Shown in pieces: positions 10,598-19,608 of a stretch of 64,000 nt of DNA; the stretch's first letter is position 1; each line of letters starts with the position of its first letter. The notes beneath the pieces were generated by a model. The model saw nothing but the letters and a program-made list of their open reading frames with translations, was not told the DNA's origin and searched no databases. The position numbers were made by a program, and so were the translations under genes. Source of the DNA: Granulosicoccus sp963833195 (lineage in GTDB: Bacteria > Pseudomonadota > Gammaproteobacteria > Granulosicoccales > Granulosicoccaceae); the NCBI GenBank assembly GCA_963833195.1, contig CAWHXF010000028.1, positions 1,178,001 through 1,242,000 of the forward strand. The letters are read 5' to 3'.

Positions 10598-11473
10598 TCA
10601 ACGCGCCGGGGCGGGGTCCCACACCGCCGACAGGGGGACGGCGCGCAGGTTGTCGCCGAGAGTCAGCACGTGATCCCCGAGGTAGACGAGCGTGCCTCCG
10701 ACGAAGCGGTCGCCGGCCAGACCGGCGAGCCGTTGCAGTCCGCGCATGTCGGCGGACCGCACGGTCGCGCTCGCCTTGACCTCGACGCCCGCCACGGCAC
10801 GTCCATAGCGTTCGATCACCAGGGCAACCTCGTGGCCATCGCGGTCCCGGAAATGGAAGAAGCGGTGCTCGTGCTCGTGCCACGTGGCCTGGCGCCTGAG
10901 CTCCTGCACCACCCAGGTTTCCAGCAGTTGCCCGAAGAGCTCTCGTTCGGTCCGCAAGGTATCCGCATCGACGCCGAGCAAGGCGCTGCACAGACCGGAA
11001 TCGGTGACGTGCAGCTTCGGGGTCTTGACGATCCTGTGGCTGCGGTTGGTCGACCAGGGCGCGAGACGCTCGACCACGAACAGCAACTCCAGGTGGTGCA
11101 GGTAGGTGCGCAAGGTCGGCACGTTGACGGACAGCGAGCGGCTCATCTCCGCGATGTTCAGCAGCCGGCCGGTGCGCGCAGCCGCAAGGTCCAGGAGCGG
11201 CCGAGCCAGTTCCGGACGCCGTGCCTCGAGGGTGTCCACCAGATCGCGCGAGGCAATGACGTCGATGTACTGCGACAGCCAGGCTCGTCGGCGCCGCGCG
11301 GACGGTTGGACAAGCAGCGTGGGAAAACCTCCGCGCACCAACCGCGCCTCCGGGCTCTCGTCCGAATCGCCCGCCTCCCCACCCACCGCCCTGCCCGCCG
11401 CTCCCTCCGTGCTCAGGCTTTCAGGGTCGCCGAACATCGCATCGAGCAGGCCCACGTGCGATGCCGGAGGCAA
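10598..11473 (-). pseudogene. 5'-truncated DUF4143/AAA_14 ATPase remnant
   Basis: The 291-residue open frame contains RGGFPTLL, the winged-helix segment SVNVPTLRTYLHHLELLFVVERL, and the nuclease-like DUF4143 end with TPKLHVTDSGLCSALLG and ETWVVQELRRQ. Family members are usually around 400 residues and begin with an AAA domain containing Walker A and B. No P-loop is present here or in any frame upstream, so the ATPase half is missing. Immediately upstream lies an array of four 23-bp repeats. The gene sits between clpB and pgeF, which are adjacent in E. coli. Confidence 0.75.
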
Positions 11474-11555
11474 TCGCTTTCGATCGAAGGCTGACCTGGT
11501 TCCGGACCGCTCATCGACTCCCTACCGCCTGTTGCGACCCACGAGAGTAGCGGCC

Positions 11556-11647
11556 GATCGTAAAACAGACCACCGGAAAATCGTAAAACAGGCGACCCGC
11601 TGATCGGAAAACAGGTGGCCCGCTGATCGGAAAACGGGTCCGCCGCG
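11556..11647. repeat. four iteron-like 23-bp direct repeats
   Basis: The cores GATCGTAAAACAG, AATCGTAAAACAGG, GATCGGAAAACAGG and GATCGGAAAACGGG start at 11556, 11579, 11602 and 11625, exactly 23 bp apart. The array occupies much of the 335-bp gene-free gap 11474-11808, in which I see no other feature. Two helical turns per unit would place every copy on one DNA face, as in iterons or operator arrays. Function unknown. Confidence 0.8.
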
Positions 11648-11808
11648 GGTCCTGTGGCGAGGCCCCGAATCCGCCGGGCGGGCGCGCTGCCGTCACCGCA
11701 CCCGCTTCGCGCTTTCGTAGACGACGTCCGAGACCCGCCGTTCGCCCTCGGACACGCCGCACGGCGTCCTCACGCGCCCCTCCGGCGCGCGCTGCCGGGG
11801 AGGAAAAC

Positions 11809-12268
11809 ATGGACTGGAACACCGGCGCCGGAGCGCGCCGCAGGTGGCTGCACCGAGCGCTGTGCGCGATAGGCCTCTCGATTCTCGTCGCTGCGACGAT
11901 GCGGGACGCGTCGGCGCAGCCGTGCCCCATCTCCGCGCCTACCGGCACCCCGGCGTGCGACGCGACCCCGGACCCCGGCAGCAACCCGTTGCCCGTCACG
12001 GGAAACACCGGCGCGCACCACATCGGCAACCCCGTCAAGGCGATCGGCGGCAACGAGTACGAGGCCGCCACCGACTTCCGATCGATCGCCTCGCCGCTCG
12101 CGTTCGATCGGTACCGCCGACGGCCGAAGCCCCGGAACGCTACGCCGACACGTTCGCCGAGGACGGGTACGTCGACATCCGGTCGGACGTCGCGGGACAC
12201 CCGACGACCCCACCCTCGACGAGCGCGACCTCGTCGTCGACTGGCTCCGCGAGCGGGGCCGGAAGTGA
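11809..12268 (+). pseudogene. Rhs/DUF6531-type N-terminal remnant joined to unrelated out-of-frame pieces
   Basis: ATG 11809 begins a secreted protein: basic n-region, hydrophobic core LCAIGLSILVAAT and an Ala cleavage region. GNPVKAIGGNEYEAATDF and PLAFDRYR follow, resembling the conserved start of Rhs/YD-repeat proteins (DUF6531: GNPV...GNK...D...PL.F.R.Y). After about residue 100 the similarity stops. The next frame holds ERYADTFAEDGYVDI, slightly reminiscent of SAM domains, and a third frame holds TLDERDLVVDWLRERG followed by a stop at 12266. A full Rhs protein exceeds 1000 residues, so this is a stub fused to debris. Confidence 0.6.
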
Positions 12269-12333
12269 ACCCCATCGAGCCCTTCGAGAAGGGTCAGTGA
12301 CGGGGCGATCGCCACGAGCGCCCCGACGTACCC

Positions 12334-13092
12334 CTACGAACGTTCCAACCAGGCGAACGTCCCCATCCGCCCGGTACGCGGCCCGTCGCGCCGGTGCGAG
12401 TAGAACGTGTCCGCTTCGGTGAACGTGCAACGGTCGCCGCCCGTCACGTGTACGGGCGCGGGCCGGTCCGTCCTCGCGATCTCCGTACGGGCCAGCAGGT
12501 AGAGATCGGCGAGGTACTTCCCGTCGGCGCCCGCGCTCCGGAAAGCGGGCGCATGGTTCTCGTCGCGCCGCACGAAGGCTTCGCGAACCTCCGCACCCAC
12601 CTCGAACGCGTCCGGGCCGATCGCTGGCCCCAGCCAAGCGTGCAGCGCGTCGTCCGTGCCGAAGCCCTCGATCGCCGCGCGCACGATGCCCTCCGCGAGC
12701 CCTCGCCAGCCCGCATGCACGACGCACACCCGCGTGCCCGCCGCGTTCGCGACCACGACCGGCAGGCAGTCCGCCGTCATCACGCCGACGACCCGCTCCG
12801 GCGTGCATGTCGCCGCGCCATCAGCCTCGTGCGGCGCATCCCGCGCGTCGCCCGCTTCGACGATATGCGTGCCGTGCACCTGGCGCAGCCAGCACGGCGC
12901 GTCGGGCAATGCCCTGCTCAACAGCGTCCGGTTGCGCGCGACGGCCTCGGGGTCGTCGCCCACGTGCAGGCCGAGATTCAGCGAGTCGTAGGGCGACGCG
13001 CTCGCTCCGCCGACGCGCGTGGTCTGCAGCACCCGCACCCGGGAGGGCGCGGCCCAGACGGGCGTGATGAAACCGATGGCGTCCTGTGTCAT
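12334..13092 (-). CDS. pgeF: PgeF/YfiH laccase-domain protein (polyphenol oxidase family; peptidoglycan editing factor)
   Basis: The 252-residue cytosolic metalloenzyme belongs to the YfiH family, reported to act on purine nucleosides and to correct misincorporated residues in peptidoglycan precursors. Motifs: TTRVGGASASPYDSLNLGLHVGDD, LRQVHGTHIV, VMTADCLPVVV and VVHAGWRGLAEGI carry the conserved His and Cys ligands. The C-terminal CTFTEADTFYSHRRDG is also typical. In E. coli this gene lies between rluD and clpB on the same strand; here both flanks are interrupted by accessory DNA. Confidence 0.95.
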   Translation of the reverse strand: MTQDAIGFITPVWAAPSRVRVLQTTRVGGASASPYDSLNLGLHVGDDPEAVARNRTLLSRALPDAPCWLRQVHGTHIVEAGDARDAPHEADGAATCTPERVVGVMTADCLPVVVANAAGTRVCVVHAGWRGLAEGIVRAAIEGFGTDDALHAWLGPAIGPDAFEVGAEVREAFVRRDENHAPAFRSAGADGKYLADLYLLARTEIARTDRPAPVHVTGGDRCTFTEADTFYSHRRDGPRTGRMGTFAWLERS

Positions 13093-13136
13093 GCCGGGAG
13101 TCTAAGGCGGACGCGGGGATGCACCCGTGCATGCCG

Positions 13137-13166
13137 TTGACATGTGACCCAAAGGTCACCTATAGT
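13137..13166 (+). promoter_or_regulatory. near-consensus sigma-70 promoter containing an operator palindrome
   Basis: A perfect -35 TTGACA (13137-13142) and -10 TATAGT (13161-13166) are separated by 18 bp. The spacer contains GTGACC (13144-13149), CAAA, GGTCAC (13154-13159), a perfect 6-bp inverted repeat. A dimeric ArsR-type repressor bound there would block RNA polymerase. The predicted transcription start falls at or next to ATG 13174, suggesting a leaderless mRNA. Confidence 0.75.
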
Positions 13167-13173
13167 TCGTAGC

Positions 13174-13932
13174 ATGGACGCCGTCTTCAAGGCCCTCGCC
13201 GATCCCACCCGTCGCGCATTGCTGGACGCCCTGCGCGAGCGGGACGGGCAGACGCTCGGCGAGCTGGAAGGAGCCGCGTCCATGACCCGCTTCGGCGTGA
13301 TGAAGCACCTGAAGGTGCTGGCCGAGGCGAACCTCGTCGTCTCGCGGAAAGCGGGACGCTCCCGGTACCACTACCTGAACGCCGTGACGCTGGTAGAGGC
13401 GACGTCGCGCTGGATCGAGCCCTTCGTGCAAGGCCCGACGGCCGAGCGTCTCGCCGCGTTGCGTCGCACCCTGGAGGACGAACAGATGCAGGAAGTCATG
13501 AAGGACGAACGGCCCGATCACGTGCAGGAGACGTGGATCAGAACGACGCCCGAAAGGCTCTGGACGGCGCTGACGAGCGCCGAGCACACCGGCCGCTACC
13601 ACTTCCTCGGCGCCGGGCTGACGGAAGACGCGAGCGCGGGCGGTCGCTACGACCACCGATGGCCGGACGGGCGACCGATGCTGGGCGGGGAGGTGCTGGT
13701 GTGGGAGCCTCCGCACGTGCTCGAGACGACCTTCGAGCCGCACTGGATCGAGAACGCGGCCGTCTCGCGCGTTCGCTACGAGGTGGCCGCCGAAGGCGAG
13801 CTCTGCAGGCTGCGCATCATGCACTTCGGCATCCCGGCCGACCAGGACGGAGTCATCGCCGGATGGGCGCGCCAGACGGCCAGCCTCAAGAGCTACCTGG
13901 AAACCGGTACCGGTCTGAGGTTCGCCGCGTGA
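13174..13932 (+). CDS. ArsR-family winged-helix regulator fused to an AHSA1/SRPBCC domain
   Basis: The 252-residue protein has two parts. Residues 1-95 form an ArsR-type HTH (VFKALADPTRRALLDALRERD, MTRFGVMKHLKVLAEANLV, RKAGRSRYHYLN). Residues 115-250 form an AHSA1 START-like lipid-binding fold (VQETWIRTTPERLWTALTSAEHTGRYHFL, GGRYDHRWPDG, HVLETTFEPHW). In such fusions the SRPBCC domain is thought to bind a small hydrophobic ligand. ATG 13174 is chosen because it lies just after a strong promoter and gives the canonical ArsR start; upstream in-frame codons fall inside the operator. The MAPEG gene follows with an overlap or short gap. Confidence 0.9.
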   Translation: MDAVFKALADPTRRALLDALRERDGQTLGELEGAASMTRFGVMKHLKVLAEANLVVSRKAGRSRYHYLNAVTLVEATSRWIEPFVQGPTAERLAALRRTLEDEQMQEVMKDERPDHVQETWIRTTPERLWTALTSAEHTGRYHFLGAGLTEDASAGGRYDHRWPDGRPMLGGEVLVWEPPHVLETTFEPHWIENAAVSRVRYEVAAEGELCRLRIMHFGIPADQDGVIAGWARQTASLKSYLETGTGLRFAA

Positions 13933-13946
13933 CCGGCGCATCGCAC

Positions 13947-14354
13947 ATGGTGCCGGAGCTCTTCTGGCTGATCGTCACGGCCGCGCTGGTGGCGAGCCTG
14001 TGGATCCCGTACATCGTGGGCGTCAACACGACGCCCTGTTCGGGCAACGAGGACACGTTCGTGCGCCCGCCCGACCATCGCCTGCAAGCGGCGTGGGTGC
14101 ACCGTGCGCACCGGGCTCACCTGAACGCGCTGGAGCAGTTCACGCCGTTCGCGATCGTCGTGGTCGCAGGCTCCCTGGCAGGCGTGACGGGGACGATGAC
14201 GACGGCGCTGGTGGTGGTTTTCCTGTGCCTGCGCGTCGCGCACGCGGTCGGCATGATCGCGGGCTTCGCGCGCATGCCGCTGCGGCCGCTGCTGTTCACC
14301 CTGGGGTGGGTGGTGACGGCGGCCTACGCTTTCGTGGTCCTGATCCGCACGTAG
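13947..14354 (+). CDS. MAPEG-family integral membrane protein
   Basis: A small membrane protein of 135 residues with four hydrophobic helices: LFWLIVTAALVASLWIPYIV, FAIVVVAGSLAG, TTALVVVFLCLRVAHAVGMI and LFTLGWVVTAAYAFVVLI. HRAHLNALEQFTPF between helices one and two is the family hallmark (R-A...N..E..P.F), found in glutathione-transferase-like MAPEG proteins. A GTG at 13929 overlaps the preceding stop as GTGA and could be the coupled start. Placement behind the ArsR-AHSA1 fusion suggests co-regulation. Confidence 0.85.
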   Translation: MVPELFWLIVTAALVASLWIPYIVGVNTTPCSGNEDTFVRPPDHRLQAAWVHRAHRAHLNALEQFTPFAIVVVAGSLAGVTGTMTTALVVVFLCLRVAHAVGMIAGFARMPLRPLLFTLGWVVTAAYAFVVLIRT

Positions 14355-14410
14355 GCGCGTGCGCGGTACCGGAGCGCCTCCGTGCGTGCGACGCCGGACG
14401 CGGCGCTGGG

Positions 14411-15859
14411 CTATGGCCACGAACGCGCATCTGGCGCCCGCTCGCGCCGCTCGGCCAAGGCCACCACCTCCGCGATGGGTCGGATCACGTCCATGTACCC
14501 GCCGAGCGCCTCGTAGTCCGGCAGCCGCATCGTGAACTCCACCGGCGCGACCATGGCCGGCGTGGGTACGTGGCCGAACGCGCGCTCGGGCATGGCCAGC
14601 ACGTCGACCATCAGCGTGATGCCGCCGCCCGGCCACACATAGGCGGGCGCGCCGCCGCACGTCACGCGCGTGAGCCGGGCGGCCACCGAACGCGTGAGCC
14701 CGACGGGGTTCTCGGTGACCCCGGCACGCAGCGAGCCGCCCGCGCCGCCGACGAACAGCACCGAGCAGGTCGAGGGCTCGCAGTTCTCGGCGATGCGCGT
14801 CACCGACGGGCGCAGCGCGTCCGGCATGGGCGTCTCGACGGGTTGCAGCGCGTCGTCCAGGGTCCAGTAGCCGTGCTGCTCGCCCGTGGTCGACACCATC
14901 AGCAGCCGCAGGCCCGGCCACGCGACGTCCGGCTTGAAGCGCTCGATGATCGAGAGCGGGTCGTCGATGTCGGTGCCGCCCCAGCCGGCGCCGGGCTCGG
15001 CCACGCGGAAGTAGCGCCCGGGCGTGGACTTCGAGCCGCGGATGCGGATGCCGCTCGGACGCATGCCCAGCAGCACGCCCGCCTGGTGCTCGGACAGCAC
15101 CCCCGTGATGTGATCGTCCACCACGACCACCTCGTCCACGTGCGGCGCCCACTGGCGCGCGAACATGCCGATGGTGGCCGAGCCGCAGCCGACGCGCATG
15201 AGCCGTTCGGTCTCGCCGTCGACGATCGGCGCGGCGCCCGCGCGCACGACGACGCTGGCGCCGCCGTCGATGTCGAGCGTCGCGGCCTCGCGGTTGCACA
15301 GCGCGAGCAGCGTCTCGCACGTCACGCGCCCCTCCTTCTTCGAGCCGCCCGTCAGGTGCTCCACGCCGCCGAGCGAGAGCATGCGCGAGCCGTACTCGCC
15401 GGTCGTGACGTGACCGACGGCTTCCCCCTTCGCCCGCACCGTCGCGCGCTCCTCGCCGAGGTGGCGATCGGTGTCGATCTTCACCTTCACGCCGCAGTAG
15501 CTGAAGATGCCTTCGGTCACGACGGTGACGAGATCCTCGTCGCCGGATCGGCTCTGCACCACGAAGGGGGCGGGCTTGTAGTCCGGATAGGTGGTCGTCG
15601 CGCCGATGGCGGTGACGAAATGGCGCGTGCCCGCGAGCAGGTCGCCGTCCCAGGGAGCGTCCGTGCCGTCCGGCAACGGCACCGCGGACACGCCATCGCG
15701 TTCGAGCACCAGCAACGGGTCCACCCGCACCAGCGTCCCGCCGTCGTTCGCGTAGCGGTCGCACGCCCCGCTGCGACCGTCCTTGATGCGGCAGAGCACC
15801 GGACAGGCGTCGCAGCGTATGAGCCCGTCGCCCGCGCTCCGGGCCTCCGTGCGTATCAC
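14411..15859 (-). CDS. 6-hydroxynicotinate reductase-like iron-sulfur protein
   Basis: The 482-residue protein opens with IRCDACPVLCRIKDGRSGACDRY, whose four cysteines fit a [4Fe-4S] cluster site. It continues with GIFSYCGVKVKIDTDRHLGEE, GHVTTGEYGSRMLSLGGVEHLTGG, VGCGSATIGMFA and GITLMVDVLAMP. This matches the family annotated as 6-hydroxynicotinate reductase (EC 1.3.7.1), a ferredoxin-dependent enzyme of anaerobic nicotinate breakdown. Its substrate here is unproven. GTG 15859 overlaps the preceding hydroxylase stop as GTGA, so the genes are translationally coupled. It is the last gene of the five-gene minus-strand operon. Confidence 0.8.
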   Translation of the reverse strand: MIRTEARSAGDGLIRCDACPVLCRIKDGRSGACDRYANDGGTLVRVDPLLVLERDGVSAVPLPDGTDAPWDGDLLAGTRHFVTAIGATTTYPDYKPAPFVVQSRSGDEDLVTVVTEGIFSYCGVKVKIDTDRHLGEERATVRAKGEAVGHVTTGEYGSRMLSLGGVEHLTGGSKKEGRVTCETLLALCNREAATLDIDGGASVVVRAGAAPIVDGETERLMRVGCGSATIGMFARQWAPHVDEVVVVDDHITGVLSEHQAGVLLGMRPSGIRIRGSKSTPGRYFRVAEPGAGWGGTDIDDPLSIIERFKPDVAWPGLRLLMVSTTGEQHGYWTLDDALQPVETPMPDALRPSVTRIAENCEPSTCSVLFVGGAGGSLRAGVTENPVGLTRSVAARLTRVTCGGAPAYVWPGGGITLMVDVLAMPERAFGHVPTPAMVAPVEFTMRLPDYEALGGYMDVIRPIAEVVALAERRERAPDARSWP

Positions 15860-18696
15860 CGGCCCGCCTCGCGCAGCGCCGTCAGCACCCGTTCGGGCGT
15901 GGCGGGCAGCGTCCTGACCGCGCCGCCCGTGGCGTGACGGATGGCGTTCAGGATCGCGGGGGCGGTGGGAATCAGCACGTGCTCGCCGAGCCCCTTCGCG
16001 CCGTAGGGACCGTGCGGGTCGGCCACCTCGACGAGCAGGCAATCGATCGGTGGTACGTCCCCGAAGGTCGGCACGAGGTAGTCGTGCAGGTTCTCGGTGC
16101 GTCCGGGCACGTAGCTTTCCATGAGCGCCATGCCGATGCCCTGCGCGATGCCGCCGTGGATCTGCCCTTCCACCAACACCGGGTTGATGGCGCGGCCGAC
16201 GTCGTGCGCGGCGACGAAGCGCCGCAGGTGCACGGTGCCGAGCTCCACGTCCACGTCGAGCTCGACGAGCTGCGCGGCGTAGCCGAACTGCGCGTACGGG
16301 CTGCCCTGTCCGTCCGCGTCCAGCGGCGCGGTGGGAGGGTCCCACGTGCCGGAGGCCGCGAGCGCGTAGCCGTCGGCGTCGACGGACAGCGAATCGAGCT
16401 GCACGCTGCGCACCGGAGTATCGGCGGAACGGATCTCGAGCAGACCGCCCGCCCGCACCTCGATGCGGCTGTCCGGCGAACCGTTGCCCAGGCGCAGCAC
16501 CTGCGCCCGCAACGCCTCGCCCGCCAGCCGCGCGGCGTTGCCCGACACGAAGGTCTGGCGCGAGGCCGAGGTCTTGCCGGCATCGGGCGTGCGGTCGGTG
16601 TCGGGGCCGACGAGCTCCACGGTCCGCGCGTCCACGCCGAGCGCGGTGGCGAAGATCTGCGCGATGACGGTATCGGCGCCCTGGCCGATGTCTATGGCGC
16701 CCTGGTGCAGCACGATGCGCCCGTCGGCGGTGATGCCCGCGCGGATCGTGGACGGGTTCGGCAGGGAGGTGTTGCCGCAGCCGTACCAGCCGCACGCGAG
16801 CCCGACACCGCGGCGTAGCGTCCCGGTCGATGCGTGCGTCGCCTCCTCGAGCGCCGTGCGCCACGCGGGTCGCAGCGCGTCCAGGCAGGCGCCGATGCCG
16901 ACGCCGGACTCGAAGCGTTGCCCGGTCACGGTGGGCACGCCGTCGGCCAACGCGTTCGCGCGCCGGAACTCGAGCCGATCCATGCCGACGCGCTCGGCCA
17001 GCTCGTCGAACAGCGACTCCTGCGCGACGGCCGCCTGCGGCACGCCGAAGCCGCGGAACGCGCCGGCGGGTGGCCCGTTCGTGTACACCCCGCGCGCCGT
17101 GGCCGCGTAGTGCGGCACGCGGTACGGGCCCGAGGCGTGCACGGGCACGCGGTTGGCGACGGTAGGGCCCCACGAGGCGTACGCACCGGTGTCGAAGTCG
17201 CCATCGAAGCGCATGCCGACGAGCTTTCCGTCCGCGTCGCAGCCGATCTCGACGCGCATGTCGGCGGGGTGGCGCTTCGTCGTCGACTGCATGGATTCGC
17301 TGCGCGTGTAGGTGACGCGCACGGGCCGGTTCAGGTGCCAGGCCGCGACCGCGATCAGCGGCTGGAACGACAGATCGAGCTTGCTGCCGAAGCCGCCGCC
17401 CGTCGCGCTCGGCACCACGCGCACCGCCTCCCCCGGCACGCCGAGGATGGTGGCCAGCGAATCCCGATCCATCCATGCCGCCTGCGTGCAGCCGTGCACC
17501 TCGAGCCGCTCGCCGACGCGACGCGCGAAGCCCGCCTCGGGCTCGATGTACGCATGCTCGACGAAGCCCGTGACGAAGCGGCCGCTCGCGAGATGCGCCG
17601 CCGTGTCCAACGCTGCGTCGACGTCGCCGCGGCGCACGCGCCCCGCCACCATGAGGTTGCCCTCCACGTCCGCGTGCACGCGCGGCGCGTCCCCGGCGAG
17701 TGCCGCGGCGGCGCCCACGAGGGCCGGCAGCGGCTCCCAGAGCACCGGCAGCCGCGCCGCGTCCAGCGCCGCCATGGCCCCGGCCTCGCCGACCACCGCG
17801 GCCACGGCCTCGCCGCGGAACCGGGCGACGCCTTCGGCGAACACGGGCTGGTCCTCGAAGCCCGGAATGACGCCGAAGCGGTTGATACCCGGCACGTCGG
17901 AGGCATCGAAGATGCGCACGATGCCGGGCGCGCTCGCCGCCCACGCGTATAGCGCCGAGAGATCGAAGCGCGCGTGCGCGTGCGGCGAGCGGATGGCCCG
18001 CAGCACGAGGGCGCCCGCGGGCGACACATCGTCGCCGAAGGCGTCGCCCGTGACCTTCCGGCGACCGTCGAGCCTCGCGATGGGCGCGCCGATGCCGCCC
18101 CCCGGAGTCTTCACCGGCTCGTGCGTTTCTCGCACGCGCGCCCCGATCGTGCCCGCCGCCTCCAGCACCGCATCCACGATGGCCCGATACCCCGTGCAGC
18201 GACACAGCACGCCGCCGAGCGCGTCCTCGACGGCGCGCGCGTCCGGACGCTCCACGCGTTCGAGCAGATGCGTGGCCGCGACGAGCATGCCCGGCGTGCA
18301 GATGCCGCACTGCGCGGCGCCGCGCGCGAGGAAGGCGTCCTGCAACCGGCGCGTGGCGTCGCGGTTCGCGAGCCCCGCGAGCGTCTCGACACGCCTGCCC
18401 TCGACCTGGCCGAGGGCGGTCAGGCACGCGCAGACCGGCTCTCCGTCCAGCAGCACGGTGCACGCGCCGCAATCGCCCGCGTTGCAACCGACCTTGACCG
18501 AGCGCGCGCCGAGGCGCTCGCGCAACACGTCGGACAGCCGCGCCGTCGTCCCCGCGTCCACGACGACGCGCAGGCCCTCCAGATCGAAGCCGAGGCCGCG
18601 CGGGAGCGGCATCGACTCGTCCACCTCGTGCGGCGGGTCCGCCTCCACCGCGACGTCGAGCCGCGCGGGGACGGCGCCCTCGTCGATCGGGGTCAT
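15856..18696 (-). CDS. xanthine dehydrogenase-family hydroxylase, fused [2Fe-2S] and molybdopterin subunits
   Basis: The 946-residue protein fuses two subunits. The first 190 residues are a CoxS-like ferredoxin with C71-x4-C76-x2-C79 (CNAGDCGACTVLLDG), CAC, then CGICTPGM and CRCTGY for the second cluster. The remainder is a CoxL/XdhB-type molybdenum subunit with GGGFGSKLDL, AFRGFGVPQ, GAIDIGQGADT and the catalytic-Glu loop GAKGLGEH near the C-terminus. Together with the next subunit it should hydroxylate an N-heteroaromatic or aldehyde substrate. The 6-hydroxynicotinate reductase neighbour suggests a nicotinate-like substrate, as inference. Its start overlaps the FAD-subunit stop as ATGA. Confidence 0.92.
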   Translation of the reverse strand: MTPIDEGAVPARLDVAVEADPPHEVDESMPLPRGLGFDLEGLRVVVDAGTTARLSDVLRERLGARSVKVGCNAGDCGACTVLLDGEPVCACLTALGQVEGRRVETLAGLANRDATRRLQDAFLARGAAQCGICTPGMLVAATHLLERVERPDARAVEDALGGVLCRCTGYRAIVDAVLEAAGTIGARVRETHEPVKTPGGGIGAPIARLDGRRKVTGDAFGDDVSPAGALVLRAIRSPHAHARFDLSALYAWAASAPGIVRIFDASDVPGINRFGVIPGFEDQPVFAEGVARFRGEAVAAVVGEAGAMAALDAARLPVLWEPLPALVGAAAALAGDAPRVHADVEGNLMVAGRVRRGDVDAALDTAAHLASGRFVTGFVEHAYIEPEAGFARRVGERLEVHGCTQAAWMDRDSLATILGVPGEAVRVVPSATGGGFGSKLDLSFQPLIAVAAWHLNRPVRVTYTRSESMQSTTKRHPADMRVEIGCDADGKLVGMRFDGDFDTGAYASWGPTVANRVPVHASGPYRVPHYAATARGVYTNGPPAGAFRGFGVPQAAVAQESLFDELAERVGMDRLEFRRANALADGVPTVTGQRFESGVGIGACLDALRPAWRTALEEATHASTGTLRRGVGLACGWYGCGNTSLPNPSTIRAGITADGRIVLHQGAIDIGQGADTVIAQIFATALGVDARTVELVGPDTDRTPDAGKTSASRQTFVSGNAARLAGEALRAQVLRLGNGSPDSRIEVRAGGLLEIRSADTPVRSVQLDSLSVDADGYALAASGTWDPPTAPLDADGQGSPYAQFGYAAQLVELDVDVELGTVHLRRFVAAHDVGRAINPVLVEGQIHGGIAQGIGMALMESYVPGRTENLHDYLVPTFGDVPPIDCLLVEVADPHGPYGAKGLGEHVLIPTAPAILNAIRHATGGAVRTLPATPERVLTALREAGR

Positions 18697-19553
18697 TCCA
18701 CCGCTCCGGACACCCGCGCCGGCGGCGACAACAGCCGGCGCAACGTGGTGACGACCGCATCGAGCCGGAACGCGGCGCTCGCGCGCACGTCGTCGATGGG
18801 CGCCAGCACATCGAGCTGTGCGGGGTGCACCAGGGCGGCGAGGTCATCGTCGGCCGCCCGCCCGACGAGCGCGGCCTCGAGTGCCGGCAACCGCCGCGCG
18901 GTGGGCGCGCACGAGCCGACGGCCACGCGCGCGGTGGAGACGAACCCGGCCTCCAGCTCGAGCGTGATCGCGACCATGCAGATGGAGATGACGAGATAGC
19001 GCCGCGCGCCGAGCTTCGCGAACCGGCTGAGCGTGTCGGGCGCGTGCGGCGGCACGAGGATCGCGGTCAGCAGCTCGTCGGCCGCGAGCGCGGTGTCGCG
19101 CGGGCCGCGCAGGAAGTCCGCAAGGTCCAGCACCCGCACGCCGCGCGCGCTCGACAGCTCGACGGACGCGCCCAGCGCCAGCAGCGGCGGCGCGCCGTCG
19201 GCGGCCGGGGAGGCCGTGCACAGGTTGCCCGCGAGCGTGGCGGCGTTCTGGATCTGCACCGACCCGACCTCGCGCGCCGCGGCGCGCAGCGCATCGAAGG
19301 CCGGCGGCAGGTCGCTGCGCACGACGTCGGTCCAGGTCGTGGCGGCGCCGATGCGCGTGCCCCGCGGGCCGTGCTCGATGCCGCGCAGCCCCGGCAGGCG
19401 CGTCACGTCCAGCACGTGCGCGGGCGGCGGCGCGTCGCCGAGCGCGGGCCACCAGTCGGTGCCGCCCGCCAGCACACCGACGGGCTCGCGGGCCAGCCGC
19501 CCGAGGGCGTCCGCGAGCGCGCGGGACGGCGCGGCCGAGAGGGAGGGTTGCAT
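18693..19553 (-). CDS. FAD-binding subunit of the molybdenum hydroxylase (CoxM/XdhC-type)
   Basis: The 286-residue flavoprotein transfers electrons from the Fe-S clusters to an acceptor. The PCMH-type FAD fold shows VLAGGTDWWPAL, RIGAATTWTDVV and ATLAGNLCTASPAADGAPPLLALGA, the last being the signature stretch around the flavin. A C-terminal CO_deh_flav_C-like region follows (RYLVISICMVAITLELE). ATG 19553 is chosen because it starts a normal-length protein just after the UPF0280 gene; the longer frame to 19664 lacks a good start. Confidence 0.9.
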   Translation of the reverse strand: MQPSLSAAPSRALADALGRLAREPVGVLAGGTDWWPALGDAPPPAHVLDVTRLPGLRGIEHGPRGTRIGAATTWTDVVRSDLPPAFDALRAAAREVGSVQIQNAATLAGNLCTASPAADGAPPLLALGASVELSSARGVRVLDLADFLRGPRDTALAADELLTAILVPPHAPDTLSRFAKLGARRYLVISICMVAITLELEAGFVSTARVAVGSCAPTARRLPALEAALVGRAADDDLAALVHPAQLDVLAPIDDVRASAAFRLDAVVTTLRRLLSPPARVSGAVE

Positions 19554-19608
19554 GGGCGAAGCGTCGGCGTCGGTACCCGCCCGAGCCTCGGTCAGGAGGG
19601 AGCCCTTG

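Noticed and set aside
12140..12268. SAM domain or toxin tip after the Rhs stub
   Set aside because: ERYADTFAEDGYVDI is suggestive, but it spans two frames and is too short to claim a family.
11511..12275. Long minus-strand open frame opposite the Rhs remnant
   Set aside because: Composition is Arg/Gly/Ser-rich antisense text with no domain; open only because of high GC.
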